DNA of 46,471 nt from Brotaphodocola catenula (GTDB taxonomy: Bacteria; Bacillota; Clostridia; Lachnospirales; Lachnospiraceae): the NCBI GenBank assembly GCA_020686985.1, contig JAJEPU010000026.1:1-46471 (forward strand), written 5' to 3'. The notes below the pieces were generated by a model. It saw only the letters and a list, made by a program, of their open reading frames with translations. It made no database searches and was not told the DNA's origin. This document shows positions 1-8,201 of this stretch, in pieces (within the stretch, counting starts at the first letter, position 1; each line of letters begins with the position of its first letter). Made by a program: the position numbers and the translations under genes.

Positions 1-87
1 GGTCGAGGGCTTAACCAAGACGGTTTAGGAAAAATACAGAAAACGGATGATTCAATGTGCAGTTTTGAAGGTATATGAAGAGAGGAG
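1..87. other. Unassigned left-edge sequence
   Basis: This stretch before the first terminator has no convincing reading frame and no recognised RNA. It probably belongs to the 3' end of a transcript from outside the window, because a good terminator follows at once. I could not identify it. Confidence 0.3.
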
Positions 88-121
88 AGCCGTGTTCCAG
101 AAATGGGATACGGCTTTTTTT
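88..121 (+). terminator. Rho-independent terminator
   Basis: An 11-bp stem (88-98 with 105-115, two G-U pairs) closes a six-base loop and is followed by seven T residues. It ends a rightward transcript that starts left of the window and insulates pdxS from it. Confidence 0.85.
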
Positions 122-164
122 GTGCCCATATAACTGGATTGGTTAAAATAATAAAAACTGGATA

Positions 165-192
165 TTTTCACAATGCCATTTATGCGTATAAT
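165..192 (+). promoter_or_regulatory. Candidate pdxS promoter
   Basis: A perfect TATAAT at 187-192 lies 16 bases downstream of a weak -35 (TTTTCA, 165-170). It sits between the terminator and pdxS, giving a leader of about 60 bases. The -35 match is poor, so an activator may be needed. Confidence 0.5.
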
Positions 193-259
193 GTAACCAT
201 CGGACGCACATCAATCCCGGGAAAACAAAACGATGCGCCGGAGAAAGGCGAAGAGAACG

Positions 260-1135
260 ATGAAAGAGAACAGATACGAACTGAACAAACAGCTGGCACA
301 GATGCTTAAGGGTGGAGTGATTATGGATGTAACGACACCGGAGCAGGCAAAAATCGCTCAGGAAGCCGGTGCATGTGCGGTTATGGCACTTGAGAGAATC
401 CCGGCAGACATTCGCGCCGCAGGCGGAGTTTCACGTATGAGTGATCCGGGAATGATTCGCGGAATTCAGGAGGCAGTCAGCATTCCGGTCATGGCAAAGT
501 GCAGAATCGGTCATTTTGTGGAGGCGCAGATCCTTGAGGCAATCGAGATCGACTACATCGATGAAAGTGAGGTTCTCAGTCCGGCAGATGATGTGTATCA
601 CATTGATAAGACGCAGTTTAAGGTTCCGTTTGTCTGCGGAGCACGCGATCTCGGTGAGGCACTCAGAAGAATCGCGGAAGGCGCATCGATGATCCGCACG
701 AAGGGCGAGCCGGGAACCGGAGATGTCGTTCAGGCAGTCCGCCATATGCGCGCAATGAATTCAGAGATTCGCCGTGTGCAGAGCCTGAGAAAAGACGAGC
801 TTTTCGAGACAGCAAAACAGCTTCAGGTCCCGCTCGATCTTTTGACCTATGTACATGAGAATGGCAAACTTCCAGTTGTAAACTTTGCGGCAGGTGGAGT
901 TGCAACTCCGGCAGATGCGGCACTGATGATGCAACTCGGAGCAGAGGGCGTGTTTGTCGGTTCTGGAATTTTCAAATCGGGAGATCCGGTAAAACGTGCG
1001 AGTGCGATTGTGCAGGCAGTCACAAATTACAAGGATGCAAAGCTGATTGCAGAGCTTTCGACCGGACTCGGTGAGGCGATGGTTGGAATCAACGAGCAGG
1101 AAATCAAGATCCTGATGGCAGAGCGCGGAAAATAG
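260..1135 (+). CDS. pdxS: Pyridoxal 5'-phosphate synthase, lyase subunit PdxS
   Basis: PdxS condenses ribose 5-phosphate, glyceraldehyde 3-phosphate and PdxT-supplied ammonia to pyridoxal 5'-phosphate in the cytoplasm (DXP-independent route). The 291-residue TIM barrel starts MKENRYELN. The catalytic Asp23 (VIMDV), Lys80 ([11 protein letters not shown]) and Lys148 ([10 protein letters not shown]) are all in their family positions. I chose the ATG at 260 over the in-frame ATG at 233. It has a purine-rich ribosome site (AAAGGCGAAGAG) just upstream, and the resulting length matches the family (about 290-294), whereas the upstream start would add nine basic residues not seen in the family. pdxT follows 81 bases later on the same strand. 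The two subunits form a 12+12 complex. Confidence 0.97.
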   Translation: MKENRYELNKQLAQMLKGGVIMDVTTPEQAKIAQEAGACAVMALERIPADIRAAGGVSRMSDPGMIRGIQEAVSIPVMAKCRIGHFVEAQILEAIEIDYIDESEVLSPADDVYHIDKTQFKVPFVCGARDLGEALRRIAEGASMIRTKGEPGTGDVVQAVRHMRAMNSEIRRVQSLRKDELFETAKQLQVPLDLLTYVHENGKLPVVNFAAGGVATPADAALMMQLGAEGVFVGSGIFKSGDPVKRASAIVQAVTNYKDAKLIAELSTGLGEAMVGINEQEIKILMAERGK

Positions 1136-1216
1136 AATAAAACTTAAGGTAGAACTTAGGCGCTGGGGAAGGTAGCAGGCGCAAGCCAAAACAAGTGGCA
1201 AAGGAGTGGCAAAATC

Positions 1217-1822
1217 ATGACAGTAGCAGTGTTGGCTCTTCAGGGAGCGTTTGCAGAACATGAGGAGATGCTTAAAAAACTCGGGGTGGAACATTTTCAG
1301 ATTCGCCAGAAACGCGATCTGGAAAGACCGTTTGACGCACTGATTCTTCCGGGTGGAGAGAGCACGGTGATCGGAAAACTTCTTCGGGATGAGGGGATGT
1401 TTGAGGAGATCCGGACGAGGATTCAGGACGGTCTTCCGGTCTTTGGAACGTGCGCCGGAATGATCCTGCTCGCGGAGAAGGTCGAGGGCGGAGTGCCCTG
1501 CCTTGGAACGATGCAGATTCAGGTTAAACGAAACGCCTACGGTCGTCAGCTCGGCAGTTTCTACACTGAAGAAGTGTTTGGAGAAATGAAAGAGCCAGTG
1601 CCGATGACATTTATCCGCGCTCCTTACGTTGAGAAGGTTTGGGGAAATGCACAGGCACTGGCTGAGGTGAACGGTCACATTGTGGCAGTACGCCAGGGAA
1701 ATCAGCTTGTCACAGCGTTTCATCCGGAACTGAATCAGGATGTTCGGATTCATGAGTATTTCCTGAAACTGGTCGCTTCTGTTGGTAATATTCCGTCCAA
1801 TACTCTGAGCAAAGCCGGATGA
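1217..1822 (+). CDS. pdxT: Pyridoxal 5'-phosphate synthase, glutaminase subunit PdxT
   Basis: PdxT hydrolyses glutamine and channels ammonia to PdxS. The class I amidotransferase triad is visible: Cys79 in GTCAGM, and His169 and Glu171 in FHPEL. The oxyanion loop PGGEST is at 45-50. AAAGGAG lies 10 bases before the ATG. At 201 residues it is slightly longer than most PdxT proteins (about 190-196). The extra C-terminal residues are encoded where the gene overlaps the convergent LysR gene for 113 bases (1710-1822), and no terminator separates the two genes. It is co-transcribed with pdxS. Confidence 0.96.
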   Translation: MTVAVLALQGAFAEHEEMLKKLGVEHFQIRQKRDLERPFDALILPGGESTVIGKLLRDEGMFEEIRTRIQDGLPVFGTCAGMILLAEKVEGGVPCLGTMQIQVKRNAYGRQLGSFYTEEVFGEMKEPVPMTFIRAPYVEKVWGNAQALAEVNGHIVAVRQGNQLVTAFHPELNQDVRIHEYFLKLVASVGNIPSNTLSKAG

Positions 1823-2690
1823 ACTCTTTGAGAGGTTTGCTCAGGTAAGACCGCTTGGAGTAGCAGAAAGCGACATCCCAGTGCGGATGAGACGGAAGTG
1901 CAAACAGGCTGATGTCATTTCGCTCAAGTGCATAAAATTCGGGGATAAAGCCACAGCAAAGTCCGGAGGACACAAAGTAGGCAATGCTTCCGGCATTTGA
2001 AGTCTCGAAGAGAACATTTGGTGTGATGCCTGCCTCCCCGAAGATTGCATCCGTCAGAAAACGACAGCTCGATCCCGGATACATCAGAACAAAGGGTTCA
2101 TCTTGAAGGGCGGAGAGCTCGATTTCAGGAATCTGACCGGGAGAGCGAGAAATCGATTTGCTTAAGGGATGATTCGTCGGAAGTGCAACAAAAATCTCTT
2201 CTGAGTAGATTGTGTGATAGTTGCTGTTGATTTTCTGGCTGTCCCCGATCGTGAGAAAACCGAGGTCGAGTTTTTCATCAGCGATCAGAGACTGCTGGCG
2301 GTAACTGCTCATCTCAATCGGAGAGATCGAGACACCTGGAAATTTTTCCAGAAACTTCGGATAGACATGGGTAAACATGCGGATGCCACGACCGGGAGCG
2401 ATTCCGAGGGTGAAATGTCTCGATTCGCTTCCGAGCACATCAGCGATCTGGTTGTAGGCGGATTCCTTCAGACCGAGGATTTCCCGGGCGGTGCGGACAT
2501 AGATTTCTCCGACTTCCGTGAGTTGCCAGTTGTTCCGTGTGCGGAAAAAGAGAGGTGCGCTGAGATCTTTTTCCAACTTCAGGAGTTGTTGATTCAGCGC
2601 AGACTGGCTGATAAAGAGCTTTTCCGCCGCCCTTGATACATTTTTTTCATCTGCAATTTTTACGATATATTCAAGTTGTTTTAAGTCCAT
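1710..2690 (-). CDS. LysR-family transcriptional regulator
   Basis: This is a 326-residue LysR-type regulator. The winged helix-turn-helix is at about 3-62 (MDLKQLEYIVKIADEKNVS; SRAAEKLFISQSALNQQL), followed by a linker helix and a periplasmic-binding-protein-like effector domain at about 90-295. Family members usually end near residue 300. The last 25 or so polar residues here are an extension encoded inside the 3' end of pdxT. It is divergent from garD, with a 391-base intergenic region holding a dyad and both promoters, so control of garD by this protein is the natural inference. The effector is unknown. Its own ribosome site is weak (AAAAGAG about 12 bases from the ATG). Confidence 0.9.
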   Translation of the reverse strand: MDLKQLEYIVKIADEKNVSRAAEKLFISQSALNQQLLKLEKDLSAPLFFRTRNNWQLTEVGEIYVRTAREILGLKESAYNQIADVLGSESRHFTLGIAPGRGIRMFTHVYPKFLEKFPGVSISPIEMSSYRQQSLIADEKLDLGFLTIGDSQKINSNYHTIYSEEIFVALPTNHPLSKSISRSPGQIPEIELSALQDEPFVLMYPGSSCRFLTDAIFGEAGITPNVLFETSNAGSIAYFVSSGLCCGFIPEFYALERNDISLFALPSHPHWDVAFCYSKRSYLSKPLKEFIRLCSEYWTEYYQQKRPVSGNTHESEHPDSVPDETL

Positions 2691-2862
2691 AATAATCTGA
2701 TACTCTTTTCTGATTTTTATTTTCTTTATGTAAATCTAAGTTTTTTTGCTTTTTTATTCTTTCTGGTGTTCGCTTTTTACACATTGTTTCTGGTTCGTTG
2801 TTTCCTTCTGAGACCTTCAGAACTTCTTTCAGAATGTTTTCATTTTTTCTTTGTCTCAGCAC
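2671..2862 (-). CDS. Possible small charged upstream ORF overlapping the lysR start
   Basis: This 63-codon frame starts at GTG, with AAGGAG seven bases upstream, and ends 20 bases inside the LysR gene. That geometry would allow translational coupling. The peptide is rich in Lys, Glu, Asn and Arg and matches no family I know. Against it, the best promoter (-10 at 2878-2883) would start transcription at about 2871, inside the ribosome site. It may be only the A-rich leader read as protein. Confidence 0.22.
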   Translation of the reverse strand: MLRQRKNENILKEVLKVSEGNNEPETMCKKRTPERIKKQKNLDLHKENKNQKRVSDYYGLKTT

Positions 2863-2877
2863 GTTTTTTCTCCTTCA

Positions 2878-2907
2878 ACTATATCGAAAAAAGCAAGAAA
2901 AAGTCAA
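2878..2907 (-). promoter_or_regulatory. lysR promoter (leftward)
   Basis: Read leftward: TTGACT (2902-2907), an 18-base spacer, then TATAGT (2878-2883). It would give a lysR leader of about 180 bases. The surrounding region (about 2700-2920) is strongly T-rich on the plus strand and holds nothing else I recognise. Confidence 0.6.
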
Positions 2908-2945
2908 GCAAATCCATGTATTTTCCCATGTATTATCGGTTTTTC

Positions 2946-2959
2946 TAATACCCGTATTA
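2946..2959. promoter_or_regulatory. Candidate LysR operator upstream of garD
   Basis: This is a perfect dyad, TAATAC-CC-GTATTA, ending 11 bases before the garD -35 box. The ATAC/GTAT arms and the position suit an activation site for the divergent LysR regulator. The assignment is inferred. Confidence 0.45.
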
Positions 2960-2970
2960 AAAGGAAATAT

Positions 2971-2999
2971 TTTACACAAATCTCATCGTGGGATATAAT
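2971..2999 (+). promoter_or_regulatory. garD promoter
   Basis: TTTACA (2971-2976), a 17-base spacer and TATAAT (2994-2999), near the sigma-A consensus. The leader to the garD ATG is about 75 bases. AAAGGAGGAG precedes the start codon. Confidence 0.75.
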
Positions 3000-3081
3000 C
3001 AAATCATACAAAGGTCAGACGCAACGAGCTTGAGAGTCGAAGAAAAAGACAGTTGCGTTTCACGAAAAAGGAGGAGTTGAA

Positions 3082-4602
3082 ATGTCTGCACCGCTTTACA
3101 TTAAGGTGAAACCGCAGGATAACGTAGCAATCGCGGTTCATGACATCCCGCAGGGAACTGAAGTAATGCCGGGTATTCATGCAAATTGTGACATTCCGCA
3201 GGCACATAAGATTGCCCTGCAGCCGATTCCGAAGAATGAGCCGATCGTTCGTTATGGCGTTGTTCTCGGATACGCAAAAGATGATATCCAGACAGGAGAC
3301 TGGATCAATGAGCATATGGTGATTCTGCCGGAGAGTCCGGCACTGGATGATATGCCGTATGCAACTCACATTGTACCGAAGGAGGAGCTCCCGGAGCCGA
3401 CTGTTACGACTTGGATGGGTTACAAGAACGAGCATGGTCCGGCAGGAACCAGAAACCTTCTCGGAATTATGACAACCGTACAGTGTGTGGCTGGTGTTGC
3501 AAAGGTTGCCGTTGAGAGAATCAAGAAGGAACTGCTTCCGAAGTATCCGAATGTGGATGGTGTTGTTGCGGTCACTCATCCATATGGCTGTGGTGTTGCG
3601 ATCAATGCGCCGATGGCATACATCCCGATTCGTTCCCTTCACAACATCATTCATCACCCGAACTTTGGCGGTGAGGTCATGGTTCTCGGTCTGGGATGTG
3701 AGAAGCTGACTTATGAGCGTCTCATGGATCCGGAGGATATCACTCCGGAGAACTGCCTGACGATTCAGGAGTGCCACGGACATGATGAGATGATGAATCA
3801 GATCATGGCAATGGCAGAGAAAAAGCTCCAGAAGCTGAATCAGCGTAAGCGTGAACCGCTTCCGTTAAGTGAGCTTGTAATCGGTATGCAGTGTGGTGGC
3901 AGCGATGCATTCAGTGGACTGACTGCAAACCCGAGTGCCGGATATGCGGCAGATATGCTGGTTCGCGGTGGTGGTACCGTTATGTTCAGTGAGGTAACCG
4001 AGGTTCGTGACGGCGTTCATATGCTGGCAGCACGTTGCGTCAACAAGGAAGTTCGCGACCGTCTTGCTCAGGAGATGAAGTGGTATGACGACTATCTTGA
4101 CGAGGGCGGTGTAGACCGTGATGCAAACCCGACTCCTGGTAACAAGAAGGGCGGACTTGCCAACATCGTTGAGAAGGCAATGGGTTCAATCGCAAAGTCT
4201 GGTACTTCCCCGATCGTTGAGGTAACAGGTCCTGGCGAGAGACCGACCAAGAAGGGTCTGATCTACGCAGCAACCCCGGCATCCGACATCGTGTGCGGAC
4301 CGTCCCAGATTGCAGCAGGTATCGGCTTACAGTTATTCATGACTGGTCGTGGAACCCCGTATGGTCTGGAGATCGCTCCGGTTATCAAGGTATGTAGCCG
4401 TAACGAGATGAAGGATAACTGGTTCGATATGATCGATATCTCCGCAGGTCAGGTTGCAACCGGCGAAAAGACGATTGCAGAAGTTGGAACCCAGATCTTC
4501 AACTACATGATCGATGTTGCTTCCGGACGGAAACAGCCTTACAGCGATCAGTACGGATTCCACAATGACATGTGCATCTTCAACCCGGCACCGATAACCT
4601 GA
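3082..4602 (+). CDS. garD: Galactarate dehydratase (GarD/UxaA family)
   Basis: GarD removes water from galactarate (mucate) to give 5-keto-4-deoxy-D-glucarate, an iron-dependent cytoplasmic step of hexarate use. The 506-residue protein has the small N-terminal SAF-like domain (about 5-90) and the long UxaA catalytic region. Landmarks shared with GarD rather than altronate dehydratase are LPKYPNVDGVV, YGCGVAINAP, VGMQCGGSDAFSG-type (here IGMQCGGSDAFSG), GNKKGGLANIVEKA and the terminal FNPAPIT. It has its own promoter and a strong terminator, so it is a single-gene unit with the divergent LysR gene. No other hexarate genes are nearby, so the aldolase and transporter must lie elsewhere. Altronate dehydratase is the alternative but fits less well. 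Confidence 0.92.
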   Translation: MSAPLYIKVKPQDNVAIAVHDIPQGTEVMPGIHANCDIPQAHKIALQPIPKNEPIVRYGVVLGYAKDDIQTGDWINEHMVILPESPALDDMPYATHIVPKEELPEPTVTTWMGYKNEHGPAGTRNLLGIMTTVQCVAGVAKVAVERIKKELLPKYPNVDGVVAVTHPYGCGVAINAPMAYIPIRSLHNIIHHPNFGGEVMVLGLGCEKLTYERLMDPEDITPENCLTIQECHGHDEMMNQIMAMAEKKLQKLNQRKREPLPLSELVIGMQCGGSDAFSGLTANPSAGYAADMLVRGGGTVMFSEVTEVRDGVHMLAARCVNKEVRDRLAQEMKWYDDYLDEGGVDRDANPTPGNKKGGLANIVEKAMGSIAKSGTSPIVEVTGPGERPTKKGLIYAATPASDIVCGPSQIAAGIGLQLFMTGRGTPYGLEIAPVIKVCSRNEMKDNWFDMIDISAGQVATGEKTIAEVGTQIFNYMIDVASGRKQPYSDQYGFHNDMCIFNPAPIT

Positions 4603-4684
4603 TGAGGAATCGGACGAGCGGATTGTGGATGAATATCATTGAATAAAGTGATTTCATACAATAAGATTTGATTTTATAAAATTT

Positions 4685-4747
4685 AAAGACAGCTGATTTC
4701 ATGGACATACCCCACATTTTATGTCCGGAAGACAGCTGTCTTTTTTG
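4685..4747 (+). terminator. garD terminator, branched stem
   Basis: The outer stem AAGACAGCTG (4686-4695) pairs with 4733-4742. Inside it, GGACATA (4703-4709) pairs with TATGTCC (4720-4726). Six T residues follow. The rest of the 330-base gap to the next gene holds only the promoter listed next. Confidence 0.85.
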
Positions 4748-4823
4748 TTTTATAGAAAAGAAAGTTGCCAGTTTGCTGAGTCACCTTGGAAGATTACTAG
4801 GATCAGATTCCTTGCGGTAAGCA

Positions 4824-4852
4824 TTGCGAAAATATCGGTGTCCGTTTATAAT
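4824..4852 (+). promoter_or_regulatory. Promoter of the O-antigen-ligase-like gene
   Basis: TTGCGA (4824-4829), a 17-base spacer and TATAAT (4847-4852). The leader is about 75 bases and GGAGG precedes the ATG at 4933. This is the first promoter of the polysaccharide locus. Confidence 0.65.
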
Positions 4853-4932
4853 GAGGAAAGTACATTGTTTGATGACATGCAAAATCATAAGAAAAAACAA
4901 ATTTATAAGAAAATAAGAAATGGAGGTTTCAA

Positions 4933-6567
4933 ATGGCTGAAACAGAGAAAAAAACGCCCGTCTATGTGGAAGACAGTTTTTCAGAGACTTGTTCTGCGAT
5001 TTCCAGCGGAGTCATCACCTTTTTTCTGATGCTGATCACAACCGTATTTCCGCTGATCTACCACAATTCCTATATTGATATTCTGGAGACGAAATACAAG
5101 GCGTACTACATTCCCATGCTTGCGATGCTCGGAATCCTTTTGGTTCTCGGGCTTGTCATGATGCTGATTGATTTTAAGGAATGGGGAGGAGAGCACACGA
5201 AAGAGTTGTTCTCCAGTTTGAAACCCCAAAACTGGAAAGAGACGTTCTGTATCGCTGATGTGGCAGTTTTCCTTTTCTGGGTGATTGCGCTGATCTCGAC
5301 GCTTCAATCTGACTACCTGTATGAGTCTTTCTGGGGAAATGAAGGACGATATTCGGGACTCTTTCTGCTGACAATCTATGTGGTTGTCTACTTTGTCGTG
5401 AGTCGTTTTTGGAAGGTTCAGGGATGGATTCTCCAGCTCTTCTTGATTTCCGGAATGATCATGTGCGTGATCGGAATCACCGATTACTTCCAGCTCGACC
5501 TTCTTGATTTCCGTGGAAAGATCAAGCCGGAGCAGTCGACGATCTTCACCTCAACCGTCGGAAACATCAACACTTACACCGCCTATGTGGCAATCATCAT
5601 GGGATTTGCAGGTGCGCGTTTTACGCAGGAAGAAAATCGGTTCAAGATGATCTGGTACTATATCTGTATGACGGTATCCTTCTTTGCGATCATCATGGGA
5701 TGCAGTGAGAATGCCTATCTTGCGATCGGATCAATGTTTGCGTTTCTGCCTTTCGTGGTGCTTAAAAGTCGTCGTGGAATCCTGCGCTATTTTGTGATGA
5801 TTTCGACGTTTGTAACCGTCATTCAGTGTATCGACTGGATCAATCAGGTTTTTGCGGACATCGTCATCGGGCTCGACAGTCTGTTTGGAATCATCTCGAA
5901 TTTTAATGGACTCTTCCCGGCAATGATTCTGCTCTGGGTGCTGACGGCGCTCTGGTACTGGTTTATGGTTAAGGGTGTGCAGGATTCGGATGTATTTGCA
6001 CCTGGAAAACTTCTCAGAAGAATCTGGGGAGGACTTCTGATTGCCGGAGCGGTGGCTTTGATCTTCATGATCTACGATGCAAATGTGGGTGGAAATGGCG
6101 CTCGCTACGGCAGTCTGGCGGAGTATCTGGTGTTCAGCGACAGCTGGGGAACAAACCGTGGTTACATCTGGAAGGCATCCTTCCGTATGTATCAGAAACT
6201 CAAGCCAATTCACAAGTTGTTCGGCTTCGGTCCGGATACCTTTGGTATCATGACGACCGATAAGATCATGGCAGAGATGATCGATGCGACGGGTCAGATC
6301 TTTGACAATGCGCATAATGCCTACATCCAGTATTTTGTGACGATCGGACCGATCGGAGCGTTCGCCTATGTGGTATTTCTGATCTCTGGAATCGGCAGAA
6401 TCACGAAGAAGCGTGCACGAAGTCCCTATGCGCTTGCGTGCGCCGTAGCAGTGCTCTGCTATGTATGTCAGGCAATGGTCAATCTGGATCTCCCGATTGC
6501 GACCCCGATGATGTGGCTGCTGATGAGTGCCGGGATGGGGATTGCAGGAAAACGCAGAGAAAATTAA
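4933..6567 (+). CDS. O-antigen ligase / polymerase-like membrane protein
   Basis: This 544-residue integral membrane protein has about 12 hydrophobic segments. It carries the Wzy_C/WaaL-type signature in its last large extracytoplasmic loop (HKLFGFGPDTF at about 425, then FDNAHNAYIQYFVTIG with the conserved His). Such proteins transfer or polymerise undecaprenyl-linked glycans outside the membrane. GGAGG lies seven bases before the ATG. It opens the locus and has its own promoter. Because the locus also encodes an ABC exporter, which usually works with cytoplasmic polymerisation, the protein may act as a ligase attaching the exported glycan rather than as a polymerase. The sequence cannot decide between the two. 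Confidence 0.82.
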   Translation: MAETEKKTPVYVEDSFSETCSAISSGVITFFLMLITTVFPLIYHNSYIDILETKYKAYYIPMLAMLGILLVLGLVMMLIDFKEWGGEHTKELFSSLKPQNWKETFCIADVAVFLFWVIALISTLQSDYLYESFWGNEGRYSGLFLLTIYVVVYFVVSRFWKVQGWILQLFLISGMIMCVIGITDYFQLDLLDFRGKIKPEQSTIFTSTVGNINTYTAYVAIIMGFAGARFTQEENRFKMIWYYICMTVSFFAIIMGCSENAYLAIGSMFAFLPFVVLKSRRGILRYFVMISTFVTVIQCIDWINQVFADIVIGLDSLFGIISNFNGLFPAMILLWVLTALWYWFMVKGVQDSDVFAPGKLLRRIWGGLLIAGAVALIFMIYDANVGGNGARYGSLAEYLVFSDSWGTNRGYIWKASFRMYQKLKPIHKLFGFGPDTFGIMTTDKIMAEMIDATGQIFDNAHNAYIQYFVTIGPIGAFAYVVFLISGIGRITKKRARSPYALACAVAVLCYVCQAMVNLDLPIATPMMWLLMSAGMGIAGKRREN

Positions 6568-6626
6568 ATCTGCCAGATATTAATAAAAAAGTAAATAAAA
6601 CCTCAGAGTTTCCTAAAAAGGTGAGG

Positions 6627-6655
6627 TTGCGTTATTATTTACAGAATGATATACT
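6627..6655 (+). promoter_or_regulatory. Promoter of the sugar transferase gene
   Basis: TTGCGT (6627-6632), a 17-base spacer and TATACT (6650-6655). The short leader contains a hairpin, TTTCCTG (6665-6671) with CAGGAAA (6681-6687), without a T-run. A weaker stem, AACCTCA with TGAGGTT around 6600-6627, precedes it and may be a partial terminator for the gene before. Confidence 0.55.
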
Positions 6656-6725
6656 GTATTGAGGTTTCCTGGGCTTTTCGCAGGAAAGATGCAATGGAAG
6701 GTTAGATAGAAAGAAAAGAAACATT

Positions 6726-8060
6726 ATGAATAATTTTGAACAGTACAAAAGACTGATAAAGGTCGGATTTTCGGTGGTCCTGATTGCACTGCTTACAGGA
6801 GTATACGGAATGATCTGGACAGGCTGGTATAACAAAATCATCTGGGCCCCGTTTTTCAGACGGGGCAACTGGATGATGATTTTTATTTATGGACTCCTGC
6901 TGGTGTTCTTTATGCAGACATACGGCGGATTCAAAGTAGGTCAGCTCAAAAAGGGAAATCTGATTTATTCTCAGATTCTGTCTGTGATTTTTGCAAATAT
7001 TGTTACATATTTTCAGATTTCCGTACAGCATAAGCACTTCATCACACCGGTGCCTCTGATTTTGGATCTGGTGGTTGGAGTGGTTGTGATTTTGGTCTGG
7101 ACGCTTCTGTTTCAGTGGTTTTACAACAGCATGTTCCCGCCGAGAAGAATGCTCCTGATTTCCGGAGAACATTCCGATTATCATCTCGTGGAGAAGATGA
7201 ATGCCCGAGAGGATAAGTACATGATCAGCGAGATCATCAGCTACCGCGTCGGGATGGAGCGCCTGAAGCAGGAGATCGCCAAGTATGACGGAATTATCGT
7301 CGGTGATATGCCATCCCATGAGAGAAATCTGATTATCAAATATTGTTTTTCACAGAGAATTCGCACATACAGCGTTCCGAAGATCTCGGATATCCTGCTT
7401 CGCAGTTCTGTGGAGTTGAATCTTTTTGATTCCCCGCTTCTGCTGTCTCGAAATACGGGACTTCAGATTGAGCAGGAATTCTGTAAGCGTGCGATGGATA
7501 TCGTCGGTTCTCTGATTGCTGTGATTCTGACGGCACCGTTTTTCCTGATTATCGCGATCAGCATCAAGCTGACGGACGGCGGTCCAGTGATTTACAAGCA
7601 GACGAGACTTACAAAGGACGGAAAAACCTTTGAGATTTTTAAGTTCCGTACAATGATTCAGGACGCGGAGAAATACAGCGGAGCGGTGCTTGCTTCGGAG
7701 CATGACCCGCGAATTCTTCCGGTCGGACGTCTCTTAAGAGCGACCCGTCTCGATGAGCTTCCGCAGATTTACAACATTCTTCGTGGAGAAATGTCGATCG
7801 TCGGCCCGCGCCCGGAGCGCCCGGAACTTGCAGAAGAGATCGAGAAGGAGATTCCGGAGTTTTCCTACCGCCTGAAAGTCAAGGCCGGTCTGACCGGTTA
7901 CGCACAGGTTTACGGAAAATATAATACGACTTCCTATGATAAGCTGAAACTGGATTTGACTTATATTCGCAATTACTCCCTTTTCCTGGATTTGAAGCTG
8001 ATTATCATGACGCCGAAGATCATGTTTATGAAGGAAGCAACCGAGGGCGTAAAGGAATAG
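6726..8060 (+). CDS. Polyprenyl-phosphate glycosyl-1-phosphate transferase (WbaP/WcaJ type)
   Basis: This is the initiating enzyme. It moves a sugar-1-phosphate from a nucleotide sugar to undecaprenyl phosphate on the inner membrane face. In its 444 residues there are four N-terminal membrane segments (about 10-140), a Rossmann-like middle domain, a re-entrant hydrophobic helix at about 245-275 (KRAMDIVGSLIAVIL), and the catalytic sugar-transferase domain with KFRTM, RLDELPQ and SIVGPRPERPE. The C-terminal LDLTYIRNYSLFLDLKL and KAGLTGYAQVYGKY are also typical. The sugar is not predictable. It starts the main transcription unit of the locus, and no terminator is visible before the following glycosyltransferase. 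Confidence 0.93.
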   Translation: MNNFEQYKRLIKVGFSVVLIALLTGVYGMIWTGWYNKIIWAPFFRRGNWMMIFIYGLLLVFFMQTYGGFKVGQLKKGNLIYSQILSVIFANIVTYFQISVQHKHFITPVPLILDLVVGVVVILVWTLLFQWFYNSMFPPRRMLLISGEHSDYHLVEKMNAREDKYMISEIISYRVGMERLKQEIAKYDGIIVGDMPSHERNLIIKYCFSQRIRTYSVPKISDILLRSSVELNLFDSPLLLSRNTGLQIEQEFCKRAMDIVGSLIAVILTAPFFLIIAISIKLTDGGPVIYKQTRLTKDGKTFEIFKFRTMIQDAEKYSGAVLASEHDPRILPVGRLLRATRLDELPQIYNILRGEMSIVGPRPERPELAEEIEKEIPEFSYRLKVKAGLTGYAQVYGKYNTTSYDKLKLDLTYIRNYSLFLDLKLIIMTPKIMFMKEATEGVKE

Positions 8061-8201
8061 GGAGAGAAGCTCATAGCAAAAACTTTGGTGAAAAAATTTA
8101 GTAAGAAAATTCGGTAAGAGAATTTAACAAGAATCAAGAAAAGAATAGATTTGGCAAGAAGAGATAGGGAAATAGAATAGAAAACAAGCAGGAATTAAAG
8201 A

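Noticed and set aside
233-262. Upstream ATG at 233 as pdxS start
   Set aside because: It adds nine basic residues absent from the family and lacks a ribosome site. The ATG at 260 gives the standard length.
761-1753. 330-codon leftward open frame across pdxS and pdxT
   Set aside because: It lies opposite two certain genes, has no ribosome site and no recognisable domain.
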